Part shown: positions 7,801 through 18,669 of the stretch, one piece after another
How positions within the stretch are numbered: position 1 is the first letter of the stretch
Layout: each line of letters begins with the position of its first letter
NCBI GenBank assembly: GCA_045631645.1
Contig: JAZQVC010000004.1
Location: 1-64,000 of the forward strand
DNA from: SIG459 sp045631645
Lineage (GTDB): Bacteria; Bacillota; Clostridia; Oscillospirales; Oscillospiraceae
Direction of reading: 5' to 3'
Length of the DNA stretch: 64,000 nt
Notes under the pieces: generated by a model
What the model was told of the DNA's origin: nothing
The model's database searches: none
The model's input: only the letters and a program-made list of their open reading frames with translations
Made by a program: the position numbers and the translations under genes

Positions 7801-8533
7801 TCCTTCCCGTATGAATATCGGTCAGGTTCTCGAAGTTCATCTGGGCTATGCAGCTCAGGCTCTGGGCTGGAAGGTTGCCACCCCCGTATTCAACGGCGCA
7901 AACGAAGCCGCCATCCGCGAAACTCTCAGCCTGGCCGGCCTCCGCGAGGACGGCAAGAGCGCCCTCTATGACGGACGCACCGGCGAGAAGTTTGATAACG
8001 ACGTAACTGTCGGTTGGGTTTACTTCCTTAAGCTCCATCATCTGGTTGATGATAAGATGCATGCCCGTTCCACCGGCCCCTACAGCCTTGTTACCCAGCA
8101 GCCCCTTGGTGGTAAGGCTCAGTTCGGCGGCCAGCGTTTCGGTGAAATGGAAGTTTGGGCTCTTGAAGCATACGGCGCTGCCTATACCCTTCAGGAGATC
8201 CTCACCGTTAAGTCCGACGATGTTAACGGCCGTGTCCGCACTTACGAGAGCATCGTAAAGGGACACAATATCCCCGAGCCCGGTATCCCCGAGTCCTTCA
8301 AGGTTCTTGTTAAGGAACTTCAGTCTCTCTGCCTTGATGTCCGCGTTCTTGATAAGGACGGCGCTGAAATCGAGCTGAAGGAAGATGATGAGGATGATTA
8401 CATCCCCTCTTTCAAGGACGAGGAATATCGTGCCGATGAAAGCACTATCGAAGCTGCAGGCTTCGCCATCGAGGATGTAGAATCCGATGACGACTATGCT
8501 GCAGATGACACTGATTTTGAGGAGGAGGAATAA
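4805..8533 (+). CDS. rpoB: DNA-directed RNA polymerase beta subunit
   Basis: A 1242-residue beta subunit with all landmarks: the rifampicin region from GSSPLSQFMDQ through THKRRLSALGPGGLSRER (about residues 500-530) and the catalytic-site segment GDKMAGRHGNKGV (about 959). At the classic rifampicin-resistance positions (D516, H526, S531 in E. coli numbering) it carries the sensitive residues. It lacks the large lineage-specific insertions of the E. coli protein and ends in an acidic tail (EDDEDDYIPS, then DDDYAADDTDFEEEE). ATG at 4805 is preferred over GTG at 4793: the latter overlaps the AAGGAG site, while the ATG is also preceded by GAAGG at 5 bases. rpoC follows after 3 bases. Confidence 0.97.
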   Translation: MPKDVYYGKTLRKSFARTQEIQDMPHLLEVQKNSYKWFLEQGLKEVFDDVDSVSDYSGNLELSFVSYSMNEKPKYSEQECKARNATYAAPLKVGVRLRNKTTEEIKEQEIFMGDFPIMTAGGTFIINGAERVIVSQIVRSPGIYFDKTTDKALISVYATTIIPYHGAWLEFETDANDVFYVRIDKNRKIPVTWLLKAMGRYDVDEPSTWLSCCDTTAGCVTNEMIKDIFGDDIRLAATFDKDTCATREECLIEIYKKLRPGDPPTVDSAESLLNGLFYDHRRYDISNVGRYKFNKKLALAPRISGRVLAMPVADPMTGEIIAEAGELLTRAKADAIADAGVNDVWLDVEGKSVRVFSNGMVDLAKYVDFDPAELGIKEKVRNIILQNLLENYSGEELKEAIVDNIDKLIPKHVILDDIFASVNYLNCLANGIGEADDIDHLGNRRMRSVGELLQNQFRIGFSRMERVIRERMTLQDLDIVTPQSLINIRPVTAAIKEFFGSSPLSQFMDQTNPLAELTHKRRLSALGPGGLSRERASFDVRDVHYSHYGRMCPIETPEGPNIGLINYLASFARVNEYGFMITPYRRIEHITDENGKVIASRLTDEVEYMTADIEDRYTVCQATEPVDENGYLINERIACRHRDEIIALDREKIDYMDVSPRMMFSIATSMIPFLENDDANRALMGANMQRQAVPLLTTQAPIVATGIEHKCAVDSGVVVLAEGDGVVTKVSATNITVKYDNGEIKDHELIKFARSNQGTCFNQRPIVSVGERVSYNTVLADGPSTAQGELSLGKNILVGFMTWEGYNYEDAILLNERLVMEDVFTSIHVEEYECDARDTKLGPEEITRDIPGVGEDALKYLDERGIIMVGAEVHSGDILVGKVTPKGETDLTAEERLLRAIFGEKAREVRDTSLKVPHGESGIIVDVKRFTRENGDEMGPGVNEVVRVYIAQKRKISVGDKMAGRHGNKGVVSRIMPKEDMPYLPDGTPLDIVLNPLGVPSRMNIGQVLEVHLGYAAQALGWKVATPVFNGANEAAIRETLSLAGLREDGKSALYDGRTGEKFDNDVTVGWVYFLKLHHLVDDKMHARSTGPYSLVTQQPLGGKAQFGGQRFGEMEVWALEAYGAAYTLQEILTVKSDDVNGRVRTYESIVKGHNIPEPGIPESFKVLVKELQSLCLDVRVLDKDGAEIELKEDDEDDYIPSFKDEEYRADESTIEAAGFAIEDVESDDDYAADDTDFEEEE

Positions 8534-8536
8534 GAT

Positions 8537-11500
8537 ATGAGCTACACTCCCTTTGATGCTATTAAAATAGGCATAGCCTCCCCTGAAATGATTCTTGAAT
8601 GGTCCTACGGTGAGGTTAAGAAGCCTGAGACCATCAACTATCGTACCCTCAAGCCCGAGCGCGACGGTCTTTACTGCGAGCGCATTTTCGGACCCACCAA
8701 GGACTGGGAATGCCACTGCGGAAAGTACAAGAAGATTCGCTATAAGGGCAAAGTTTGCGACCGCTGCGGCGTTGAAGTTACCAAGAGCAAGGTTCGCCGT
8801 GAGCGCATGGGTCATATTGAGCTTGCTGCTCCCGTGTCCCACATCTGGTATTTCAAGGGCATTCCCTCCCGTATGGGTCTGATCCTTGACCTTACCCCCC
8901 GCATTCTTGAAAAGGTTCTCTATTTCGGTTCCTATATTGTTATTGACCCCGGCTTCACTCCTCTTCAGAAGTGCCAGATTCTCTCTGAAAAAGAGTATCG
9001 CGATATGCGCGAGAAGTATGAGGACGATTTCGATGCAGGAATGGGCGCAGAGGCCATTAAGAAGCTCCTTCAGGACATCAATTGCGAGCAGCTGAGCGTT
9101 CAGCTCCGCAACGAGCTGAAGACCGCTTCTGGCCAGAAAAAGGCAAAGCTTGTCAAGCGCCTTGAGGTCGTTGATGCATTCCTTGCTTCCGGCAACAAGC
9201 CCGAGTGGATGATCATCGATGTCCTTCCCGTAATTCCCCCTGAGATTCGTCCCATGGTTCAGCTGGATGGCGGCCGTTTCGCCACCAGTGACCTGAACGA
9301 TCTCTATCGCCGCGTTATCAACCGCAACAACCGTCTTAAGAGACTGATGCAGCTCAACGCTCCCGACATCATTGTCCGCAATGAGAAGCGTATGCTTCAG
9401 GAAGCTGTTGACTCCCTCATTGATAACGGCCGCCGCGGCCGCGCTGTAACCGGCGCAAACTCCCGCGCACTCAAGTCCCTCAGCGATATGCTCAAGGGTA
9501 AGCAGGGTCGTTTCCGTCAGAACCTTCTTGGTAAGCGTGTTGACTACTCCGGCCGAAGCGTTATCGTTGTCGGTCCTGAGATGAAGCTCTATCAGTGCGG
9601 TGTTCCCAAGGAAATGGCTATCGAGCTGTTCCGTCCCTTCGTTATGAAGAAGCTGGTTGAGGACGGCGTTGCAAACAACATCAAGTCTGCAAAGAAGATG
9701 GTTGATAAGCAGCGCACCGAGGTTTGGGACGCTCTTGATGTTGTCATCAAGGAGCATCCTGTTCTCCTCAACCGTGCACCTACCCTCCACCGTCTGGGTA
9801 TTCAGGCATTCGAGCCCGTTCTTGTTGAAGGCCGCGCTCTGAAGCTGCACCCCCTGTGCTGCACTGCATTTAACGCCGACTTCGACGGCGACCAGATGGC
9901 TATCCACGTTCCCCTGAGCGCAGAGGCACAGGCTGAAGCCCGTCTGCTGATGCTCTCCGCAAATAACCTTCTCCGTCCTCAGGATGGTAGCCCTGTTACC
10001 ACTCCCACTCAGGATATGGTTCTCGGTTCTTACTACCTCACTTATGTACGCCTCGGCAAGGCTGAGAAGGGTGCAGAGGAAGTTTTCGTCACCGATGCCG
10101 GTGAGACCGAGCTGCCCAACGGCCAGATCGTTGATGCTGACGAGTTCGTTGCAGCCAACGAAAAGGCAAAGGCAGAGGGTAAGAAGCAGGCTCAGTATAA
10201 GCCCACCAAGATGTATACCAGCGTTAACGAGGCTCTCATGAGCTATGCCGGCGGCAACATCGGCCTCCATGCCCCCATTCTTGTTCGTGTTACCAAGACC
10301 TTCGACGGAGTTCCCCAGAGCAAGGTTATCGAGACCACCGTTGGTCGTATCATCTATAACGAGCCCATTCCTCAGGATCTTGGATTCGTTGACAGAAATG
10401 ACCCCGAGGCACGCTTCGACTTCGAAGTTGGCGGCGGCCACAGCTCCATCGGCAAGGTCGGCAAGAAGCAGCTTGGAAAGATCGTTGATCGCTGCATCGA
10501 GAAGTATGGCTTTACCATTGCAACCGAAGTTCTTGACAACATCAAGGCTCTCGGCTATAAGTTCTCCACTGTTGGCGCTATCACCATCTCCATCGCTGAT
10601 ATGACCGTTCCCGCTGCAAAGTACACCCTCATCGGTGAGACCGAGCAGAAGGTAGTTGCCATTGAGCGCCAGTTCAAGCGCGGCTTCATCACCGATGATG
10701 AGCGTTATCGCCTCATCGTTGCTGAATGGGAAAAGACCATCAAGGATGTTACCGATGCTCTGCAGCACGGTCTTGACGAGTTCAACCCCATCTTCATGAT
10801 GGCAGACTCCGGCGCTCGTGGTTCTATGAACCAGATCCGTCAGCTGGCCGGTATGCGCGGTCTGATGGCTAATACCTCCGGTAAGACCATCGAAATCCCC
10901 ATCAAGTCCAACTTCCGTGAAGGCCTTAGTGTTCTGGAGTACTTCATCTCCTCCAGAGGTGCACGTAAGGGTCTGACCGATACCGCTCTTCGTACCGCTG
11001 ACTCCGGTTATCTTACCCGTCGTCTGGTTGACGTTTCTCAGGAAGTCATTGTTCGCGAGCATGATTGCGGAACCGATGACGGTATCTGGGCAACCACCGT
11101 TTACGATAAGGGTCAGGTTGTTGAGTCCTTCGGCGAGAGCATCCACGGTCGTTTCCCCGTATTCGACGTTGTATCTCCCGAAACCGGCGAGGTCCTCTTC
11201 GATACCAACCATATGTTCATGAAGGGCGACGAGAAGATTCTCGAAGCTCATGGTATGAACCGCGTACGCGTTCGCAGCGTTCTCAGCTGCAATGCCAAGA
11301 GCGGCATCTGCGCAAAGTGCTACGGTATGAACCTTGCTACCGGCAAGTTCGTCAATGCCGGTGAAGCTGTCGGTGTTATCGCTGCACAGTCCATCGGTGA
11401 ACCCGGTACCCAGCTTACCATGCGTACCTTCCATACCGGCGGTGTCGCTGGTGACGATATTACCCAGGGTCTTCCCAGAGTTGAAGAGCTCTTCGAGGCA

Positions 11501-12310
11501 CGCAAGCCCAAGAAGATGGCTGTTCTCTCCGAAATCGGTGGTACCGTCTCCATGGAAGCAACCAAGCACAATGCTATCTGCGCTCTCACTGTCACTAACG
11601 AGGCTGACGGCGAGACCAAGGTTTACCAGATACCCTATTCCGCAGGCATTCTTGTTAATGCAGGTGATCATGTTGATAAGGGTCAGGAACTGAGCGCCGG
11701 TGCTCTCAGTCCCCACGATGTCCTCCGCATCCGCGGTGTTGACGATGACGAGTTCGGCCGCGCAGGTGTCCGCACCTACCTTATCCAGGAAGTTCTCAAG
11801 GTTTATCGTCAGCAGGGCGTTGATATCAACGATAAGCATATCGAAGTTATCGTTCGCCAGATGATGCGTAAGGTCAGAGTTGAAGAGGCCGGTGACACCG
11901 AGCTTCTCAGCGGCTCTGTTGTGGACGTATTTGAGTTCCGCGCTGCAAATGCTGCCCTTCAGGCACGCATTGAAGCAGGTGAGCTCAACGAACTGGGCGA
12001 GCCCCTCCGTCCCGCAACCTTCACCCATATCCTTATGGGTATCACCAAGGCCTCTCTGGCCACCGAGTCCTTCCTTTCCGCAGCATCCTTCCAGGAGACC
12101 ACCAAGGTTCTCACCGATGCAGCTATCAAGGGCAAGGTTGACCACCTCGTAGGTCTTAAGGAAAACGTTATCATCGGTAAGCTGATCCCTGCTGGCTCCG
12201 GTCTGGAGTGCTATCGTCAGGTTGAAGCAAAAGCTGATGAAAGCGTTGATGTTGACTCTGCAGACTATGTTGACCTTTCTGTTCTTGTAGGACGCAGCAA
12301 CGCCATCTGA
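8537..12310 (+). CDS. rpoC: DNA-directed RNA polymerase beta-prime subunit
   Basis: A 1257-residue beta-prime subunit. The N-terminal zinc site is visible at about residues 59-79 (CHCGKYKK, then VCDRCGVEV), the magnesium-binding active site NADFDGDQMAIH at about 446-457, and the second zinc cluster ends near 918-930 (CNAKSGICAKC). The bridge-helix region and trigger loop follow in the expected order. The TAA of rpoB and the ATG are separated by 3 bases and GAGGAGG serves as ribosome site, so beta and beta-prime are translated from one message in near equal amounts. A strong terminator directly follows, so the operon contains these two genes only. Confidence 0.97.
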   Translation: MSYTPFDAIKIGIASPEMILEWSYGEVKKPETINYRTLKPERDGLYCERIFGPTKDWECHCGKYKKIRYKGKVCDRCGVEVTKSKVRRERMGHIELAAPVSHIWYFKGIPSRMGLILDLTPRILEKVLYFGSYIVIDPGFTPLQKCQILSEKEYRDMREKYEDDFDAGMGAEAIKKLLQDINCEQLSVQLRNELKTASGQKKAKLVKRLEVVDAFLASGNKPEWMIIDVLPVIPPEIRPMVQLDGGRFATSDLNDLYRRVINRNNRLKRLMQLNAPDIIVRNEKRMLQEAVDSLIDNGRRGRAVTGANSRALKSLSDMLKGKQGRFRQNLLGKRVDYSGRSVIVVGPEMKLYQCGVPKEMAIELFRPFVMKKLVEDGVANNIKSAKKMVDKQRTEVWDALDVVIKEHPVLLNRAPTLHRLGIQAFEPVLVEGRALKLHPLCCTAFNADFDGDQMAIHVPLSAEAQAEARLLMLSANNLLRPQDGSPVTTPTQDMVLGSYYLTYVRLGKAEKGAEEVFVTDAGETELPNGQIVDADEFVAANEKAKAEGKKQAQYKPTKMYTSVNEALMSYAGGNIGLHAPILVRVTKTFDGVPQSKVIETTVGRIIYNEPIPQDLGFVDRNDPEARFDFEVGGGHSSIGKVGKKQLGKIVDRCIEKYGFTIATEVLDNIKALGYKFSTVGAITISIADMTVPAAKYTLIGETEQKVVAIERQFKRGFITDDERYRLIVAEWEKTIKDVTDALQHGLDEFNPIFMMADSGARGSMNQIRQLAGMRGLMANTSGKTIEIPIKSNFREGLSVLEYFISSRGARKGLTDTALRTADSGYLTRRLVDVSQEVIVREHDCGTDDGIWATTVYDKGQVVESFGESIHGRFPVFDVVSPETGEVLFDTNHMFMKGDEKILEAHGMNRVRVRSVLSCNAKSGICAKCYGMNLATGKFVNAGEAVGVIAAQSIGEPGTQLTMRTFHTGGVAGDDITQGLPRVEELFEARKPKKMAVLSEIGGTVSMEATKHNAICALTVTNEADGETKVYQIPYSAGILVNAGDHVDKGQELSAGALSPHDVLRIRGVDDDEFGRAGVRTYLIQEVLKVYRQQGVDINDKHIEVIVRQMMRKVRVEEAGDTELLSGSVVDVFEFRAANAALQARIEAGELNELGEPLRPATFTHILMGITKASLATESFLSAASFQETTKVLTDAAIKGKVDHLVGLKENVIIGKLIPAGSGLECYRQVEAKADESVDVDSADYVDLSVLVGRSNAI

Positions 12311-12319
12311 TAAATGAAA

Positions 12320-12348
12320 AAGGAGCAGCGAAAGCTGCTCCTTTTTTT
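12320..12348 (+). terminator. Intrinsic terminator of rpoBC
   Basis: The stem AAGGAGCAGC (12320-12329) / GCTGCTCCTT (12334-12343) has a GAAA tetraloop and is followed by further T residues. It starts 10 bases after the rpoC stop. Confidence 0.92.
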
Positions 12349-12415
12349 CTGTAAAAAACAGGCAAGAAGTGCGTAAAAAAACGCAAAATTTTTCTCTCCA
12401 AAGTGTAAAAATATA

Positions 12416-12444
12416 TTGACTAATTTTGTTAATTATGCTAAAAT
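12416..12444 (+). promoter_or_regulatory. Promoter of the str operon
   Basis: TTGACT (12416-12421) and TAAAAT (12439-12444) are spaced by 17 bases. The predicted leader is about 80 bases and contains a 10-base palindrome ATAGGCCTAT (12463-12472) and several T-runs before the AAAGGAGG site of rpsL. Confidence 0.8.
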
Positions 12445-12532
12445 TCGAAATTGTGTGGGCTCATAGGCCTATACGGTAATTTTTTGCGGATTTTTTTCGT
12501 AAAAAAGGATTTTTTTGGAAAGGAGGAAAACA

Positions 12533-12958
12533 ATGCCTACTTTTAACCAGCTGGTAAGAAAGGGAAGACAGCAGGCTACCTACAAGAGCAATTCTCCTGC
12601 AATGCAGAAGGGTCTGAACACTCTTAAGAACAAGGAAACCGATCTGCCCTCTCCCCAGAAGCGTGGCGTCTGCACCGCAGTTCGTACTTCTACCCCTAAG
12701 AAGCCTAACTCCGCACTTCGTAAGATCGCCCGTGTTCGCCTGACCAATGGCTACGAAGTCACCGCTTACATTCCCGGTATCGGTCACAACCTGCAGGAGC
12801 ACTCTGTAGTTATGATCCGTGGCGGTCGTGTTAAGGACCTTCCTGGTGTACGTTACCACATCATCCGTGGTACTCTCGATGCACAGGGCGTCTCCGGACG
12901 TATGCAGGCCCGCTCCAAGTACGGTGCAAAGCGTCCCAAGGCCGGCAAGAAGAAGTAA
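12533..12958 (+). CDS. rpsL: 30S ribosomal protein S12
   Basis: A 141-residue S12 with the family core TPKKPNSALRKIARVRL and GHNLQEHSVVMIRGGRVKDL and a basic C-terminal tail ending GAKRPKAGKKK. It sits at the decoding centre of the 30S subunit. Lysines at the streptomycin-sensitive positions (TPKKPNS and GGRVKDL) are unchanged from the sensitive type. A short insertion after residue 30 (NKETDLPSPQKRG) makes it longer than the 124-residue E. coli protein and is common in Firmicutes. The start is ATG 12533, 6 bases after AAAGGAGG; an in-frame TTG 18 bases upstream overlaps that site and is not used. Confidence 0.96.
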   Translation: MPTFNQLVRKGRQQATYKSNSPAMQKGLNTLKNKETDLPSPQKRGVCTAVRTSTPKKPNSALRKIARVRLTNGYEVTAYIPGIGHNLQEHSVVMIRGGRVKDLPGVRYHIIRGTLDAQGVSGRMQARSKYGAKRPKAGKKK

Positions 12959-12983
12959 GATTCAAAATTCCTGAAGCATTTTC

Positions 12984-13072
12984 CAACAGCAAATCAATTT
13001 ATTTGCCCTGTTGTTAATATATTTAACCCAGGGCGCAAACGGACACACACGAAAAGCGTGTTCGAGTACCGT
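12984..13072 (+). promoter_or_regulatory. Structured rpsL-rpsG intercistronic region, possible S7 autoregulatory site
   Basis: The 148-base gap between rpsL and rpsG folds into two stems: CAACAG-CAAAT with ATTTG-cc-CTGTTG (12984-13013), and ACGG (13039-13042) with CCGT (13069-13072) enclosing ACACG/CGTGT around an AAAAG loop. In E. coli, S7 represses the str operon by binding the rpsL-rpsG gap; a similar role here is inference from position and structure only. No promoter or terminator was seen in the gap. Confidence 0.4.
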
Positions 13073-13106
13073 TGAAATCATTTCATAATGAAGGAGGGAA
13101 GTACAA

Positions 13107-13577
13107 GTGCCCAGAAGAGGTAATGTTCCCAAGAGAGAAATTCTGCCCGATCCTGTTTATAACAGCGTTCTGGTATCTAAGCTGATCAACAGCGTTATGC
13201 TCGATGGCAAGAAGGGTGTAGCCCAGAAGGTCGTTTACGACGCATTTGCAATCATCGAGGAGAAGACCGGCAAGAACGGTCTTGAAGCTTTCACCGAGGC
13301 TATGAACAACATCATGCCTGCTCTTGAAGTTAAGGCTCGCCGTGTTGGTGGTGCTACCTATCAGGTTCCCATCGAGGTTCGTCCCGAGCGTCGTCAGACC
13401 CTTGGCCTTCGTTGGATTACCGCTTACAGCCGTAAGCGCAGCGAGAAGACCATGAAGGAGCGCCTTGCAGGTGAAATCATGGATGCATGCAACAATACCG
13501 GTGCATCTGTCAAGAAGCGTGAAGATATGCACAAGATGGCCGAGTCCAACAAGGCTTTCGCACACTTCCGTTGGTAA
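13107..13577 (+). CDS. rpsG: 30S ribosomal protein S7
   Basis: A 156-residue S7, full family length, starting PRRGNVPKREILPDP and containing the RNA-binding stretch KARRVGGATYQVPIEVRPER and the C-terminal HKMAESNKAFAHFRW. S7 nucleates assembly of the 30S head by binding the 3' major domain of 16S rRNA. The start is GTG at 13107 with AAGGAGGG 8 bases upstream. It lies between rpsL and fusA in the universal str order, and its leader may be the site of S7 feedback. Confidence 0.96.
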   Translation: MPRRGNVPKREILPDPVYNSVLVSKLINSVMLDGKKGVAQKVVYDAFAIIEEKTGKNGLEAFTEAMNNIMPALEVKARRVGGATYQVPIEVRPERRQTLGLRWITAYSRKRSEKTMKERLAGEIMDACNNTGASVKKREDMHKMAESNKAFAHFRW

Positions 13578-13610
13578 TCCCATTAGGGAGATTTTTAGGA
13601 GACTTAAAAA

Positions 13611-15686
<2,076 letters not shown>

Positions 15687-15703
15687 TTTTTAAAAAATTA
15701 CTG

Positions 15704-15732
15704 TTGCAAATACAGTAAAAATACTGTAAAAT
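15704..15732 (+). promoter_or_regulatory. Internal promoter for tuf
   Basis: TTGCAA (15704-15709) and TAAAAT (15727-15732) are spaced by 17 bases within the 108-base fusA-tuf gap. This would let EF-Tu be made in excess over EF-G, as is known for other bacteria. No terminator separates fusA from tuf, so read-through also contributes. Confidence 0.65.
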
Positions 15733-15794
15733 CAATTCGTTGAGTTGAAAAACAAAAATTATTATTTACTTTATTATTAGGAGGATGTTCCACA

Positions 15795-16997
<1,203 letters not shown>

Positions 16998-17043
16998 TTC
17001 TTATTAACAATAAGATAAACTCTTTGAGTTAAAAATTAAAAGC

Positions 17044-17068
17044 GGCTTGCTTCGGCAAGCCACTTTTT
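17044..17068. terminator. Terminator of tuf, shared with the convergent DUF4830 gene
   Basis: The 7-bp stem GGCTTGC (17044-17050) / GCAAGCC (17055-17061) has a TTCG tetraloop and is followed by ACTTTTTTT. On the minus strand the stem is followed by GCTTTTAATTTTT, so leftward termination is also possible. Confidence 0.85.
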
Positions 17069-17533
17069 TTATTTTTCTCCTTTTTTAAGTCCGCACATAA
17101 AGCCGTCAATGGATGAGGAGTGGATATCTCCTCCGATAACCTTGTTTTTATAAACATATAGCTGCGCATATACTGTGTCTGTGCTTTCATGATTTGTAAC
17201 CTTATATGTATATAGGTCAACTTCCTTGCCTGCGTAGTTTTGAAGGTCATAGCCCTGACTTTGCTGAAGGGCGTTATATTTATTAAATACATCTGTGAAT
17301 TTTTTCGGTATAAGTACAGTTTCTTTTTTCATTGCCGGAGTTTCAACTTTCCAGCCCAGGGATGCTAGGTAATTTGCCCCCTTTTCATCGGATGAAATAC
17401 TTGTACTTTTATTGTCGCTTTTTGGGGGATAATCGATTGACGCCAGCATTATTATGCCAAACAGAATCAGGAAAGCCATAATTACAATAAAAATTGCTTT
17501 TTTCCTATCAAATTTAACTGTGTATATAAACAT
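17069..17533 (-). CDS. Membrane-anchored DUF4830-like protein
   Basis: A 154-residue protein with a short basic N-terminus, one hydrophobic anchor (residues about 13-31, AIFIVIMAFLILFGIIMLA) and an extracytoplasmic domain. The pattern LASLGWKVETPAMKKETVLIP followed by YNALQQSQGYDLQNYAGKEV is that of the DUF4830 family of Clostridia; this is family recognition by eye, and no function is known for it. GGAGGG lies close before the ATG at 17533. It is transcribed alone, convergent with tuf and divergent from the rsuA-type gene. Confidence 0.65.
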   Translation of the reverse strand: MFIYTVKFDRKKAIFIVIMAFLILFGIIMLASIDYPPKSDNKSTSISSDEKGANYLASLGWKVETPAMKKETVLIPKKFTDVFNKYNALQQSQGYDLQNYAGKEVDLYTYKVTNHESTDTVYAQLYVYKNKVIGGDIHSSSIDGFMCGLKKGEK

Positions 17534-17621
17534 TTTTGTCCCTCCTTTGTATTAGGGTATTCAAACCGCGGACAAAACATGCTATTATATAAAAAGAAGA
17601 TTTAATCTATGAGGTGATTGT

Positions 17622-18329
17622 ATGGCGCTTGTAAGACTTGATAAGCTTATTGCCGATTCTGGAAGAGCATCCAGAAGAGAGGCAAAGGAACTGGTTAAAG
17701 CGGGAAGAGTCAGAGTTGATAATATGATAGCTTCTTCCGCTGAGATGAAGGTTGATGGTGATGTATCCACTGTTTATATAGACGGAGAAAGTCTCGACTA
17801 TAGAAAAAATCGTTATATTATGATGAATAAGCCAAACGGTGTTTTGTCTGCAACGGAGGATAGTCAGCAGAAAACTGTTATAGACCTCCTTCCTGAAAGT
17901 CTTCGCAAGCAGGAGCTTTTTCCCGTTGGCCGTTTGGATAAGGACACTACAGGCTTGCTGCTTTTAACCAATGACGGAGTATTTTCCCACAACATAATTT
18001 CACCCAAGCACCATATAGCCAAGGTCTATCGGGCAGCTGTTACTGGTGTTTTGGATGATGACGATATTGCCGCATTTGAGAAGGGAATAGTCCTTTCTGA
18101 TGGCACCGAATGTATGAGTGCAAAGCTGGAAATTGAACGACCCAGCGTTGGACTTGCCACAGTTTACGAGGGAAAATATCATCAGGTGAAGCGTATGTTT
18201 GCCTCTCGTGGCAAGCATGTGACAGCACTCCATCGCCTAAGTATTGGTGGACTCAGCCTTGATCAGAAGCTTAGAAGCGGTGAGTTCAGAGAGCTTAGCG
18301 AAGAAGAGATCAGTAAAATATTTGAATAA
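17622..18329 (+). CDS. RsuA/RluB-family rRNA pseudouridine synthase
   Basis: A 235-residue two-domain enzyme. Residues about 4-50 form an S4 RNA-binding domain (RLDKLIADSGRASRREAKEL). The catalytic domain contains the family signature FPVGRLDKDTTGLLLLTNDG, in which the Asp of GRLDKDT is the nucleophile. Such enzymes isomerise one uridine in 16S (RsuA) or 23S (RluB/E/F) rRNA; which site is modified cannot be decided, though the length favours the RsuA branch. The start is ATG with GAGGTGAT just upstream. A 13-bp hairpin and then a terminator follow, so it is likely monocistronic. Confidence 0.88.
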   Translation: MALVRLDKLIADSGRASRREAKELVKAGRVRVDNMIASSAEMKVDGDVSTVYIDGESLDYRKNRYIMMNKPNGVLSATEDSQQKTVIDLLPESLRKQELFPVGRLDKDTTGLLLLTNDGVFSHNIISPKHHIAKVYRAAVTGVLDDDDIAAFEKGIVLSDGTECMSAKLEIERPSVGLATVYEGKYHQVKRMFASRGKHVTALHRLSIGGLSLDQKLRSGEFRELSEEEISKIFE

Positions 18330-18337
18330 ATTTTTGG

Positions 18338-18467
18338 TTTCCCCGAGGTTGAAATTAACCTCGGGGAAATAATTACATTTTTCATGATATTATGTAAATT
18401 ATGTAAAATGACGGACTCGGCAAAATAACCAATATGGTGTTTTCAATGAAAATGGTATGGTTTTTTT
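18338..18467 (+). terminator. Hairpin plus U-tailed terminator downstream of the RsuA-family gene
   Basis: First comes a perfect 13-bp stem, TTTCCCCGAGGTT (18338-18350) with its complement (18357-18369), without a U-run. About 60 bases later an imperfect hairpin (18428-18460: ACC..ATA..TTTTC / GAAAA..TAT.GGT) is followed by seven T residues (18461-18467) and is the better terminator. The first stem may stabilise the message end. The remainder of the 340-base gap up to 18669 is AT-rich and contains only the promoter listed next. Confidence 0.6.
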
Positions 18468-18560
18468 GGACTTACTGATAAAAAGCACAAAACTAATAGC
18501 CTGAATTTAACGCAACTCACAATTATTTTGCACTTTTATTGAAAAATTACACAAATTATA

Positions 18561-18589
18561 TTGAAATTCTTTGAACATTATTGTATTAT
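18561..18589 (+). promoter_or_regulatory. Promoter of the PucR/CdaR-type regulator gene
   Basis: TTGAAA (18561-18566) and TATTAT (18584-18589) have 17-base spacing, about 80 bases before the start codon at 18670, in a very AT-rich stretch. Confidence 0.5.
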
Positions 18590-18669
18590 GTGGTTTAGTG
18601 TAAATTGTATATAAATTTTGCCAGCTTTAAGTTCTTTGGCATGATGTAAAACATATAGGAGGGCATGTT

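Noticed and set aside
4781..12145. A 2454-codon open frame on the minus strand across rpoB and rpoC
   Set aside because: It is the mirror of highly expressed genes with strong codon bias, which removes stops from the opposite strand. It has no ribosome site or recognisable domain, and the plus strand encodes unmistakable RNA polymerase. The same holds for long antisense frames over fusA (13626-15629), topA (30818-32962), smc (37624-40713), leuS (45346-47763) and infB (55678-57996).
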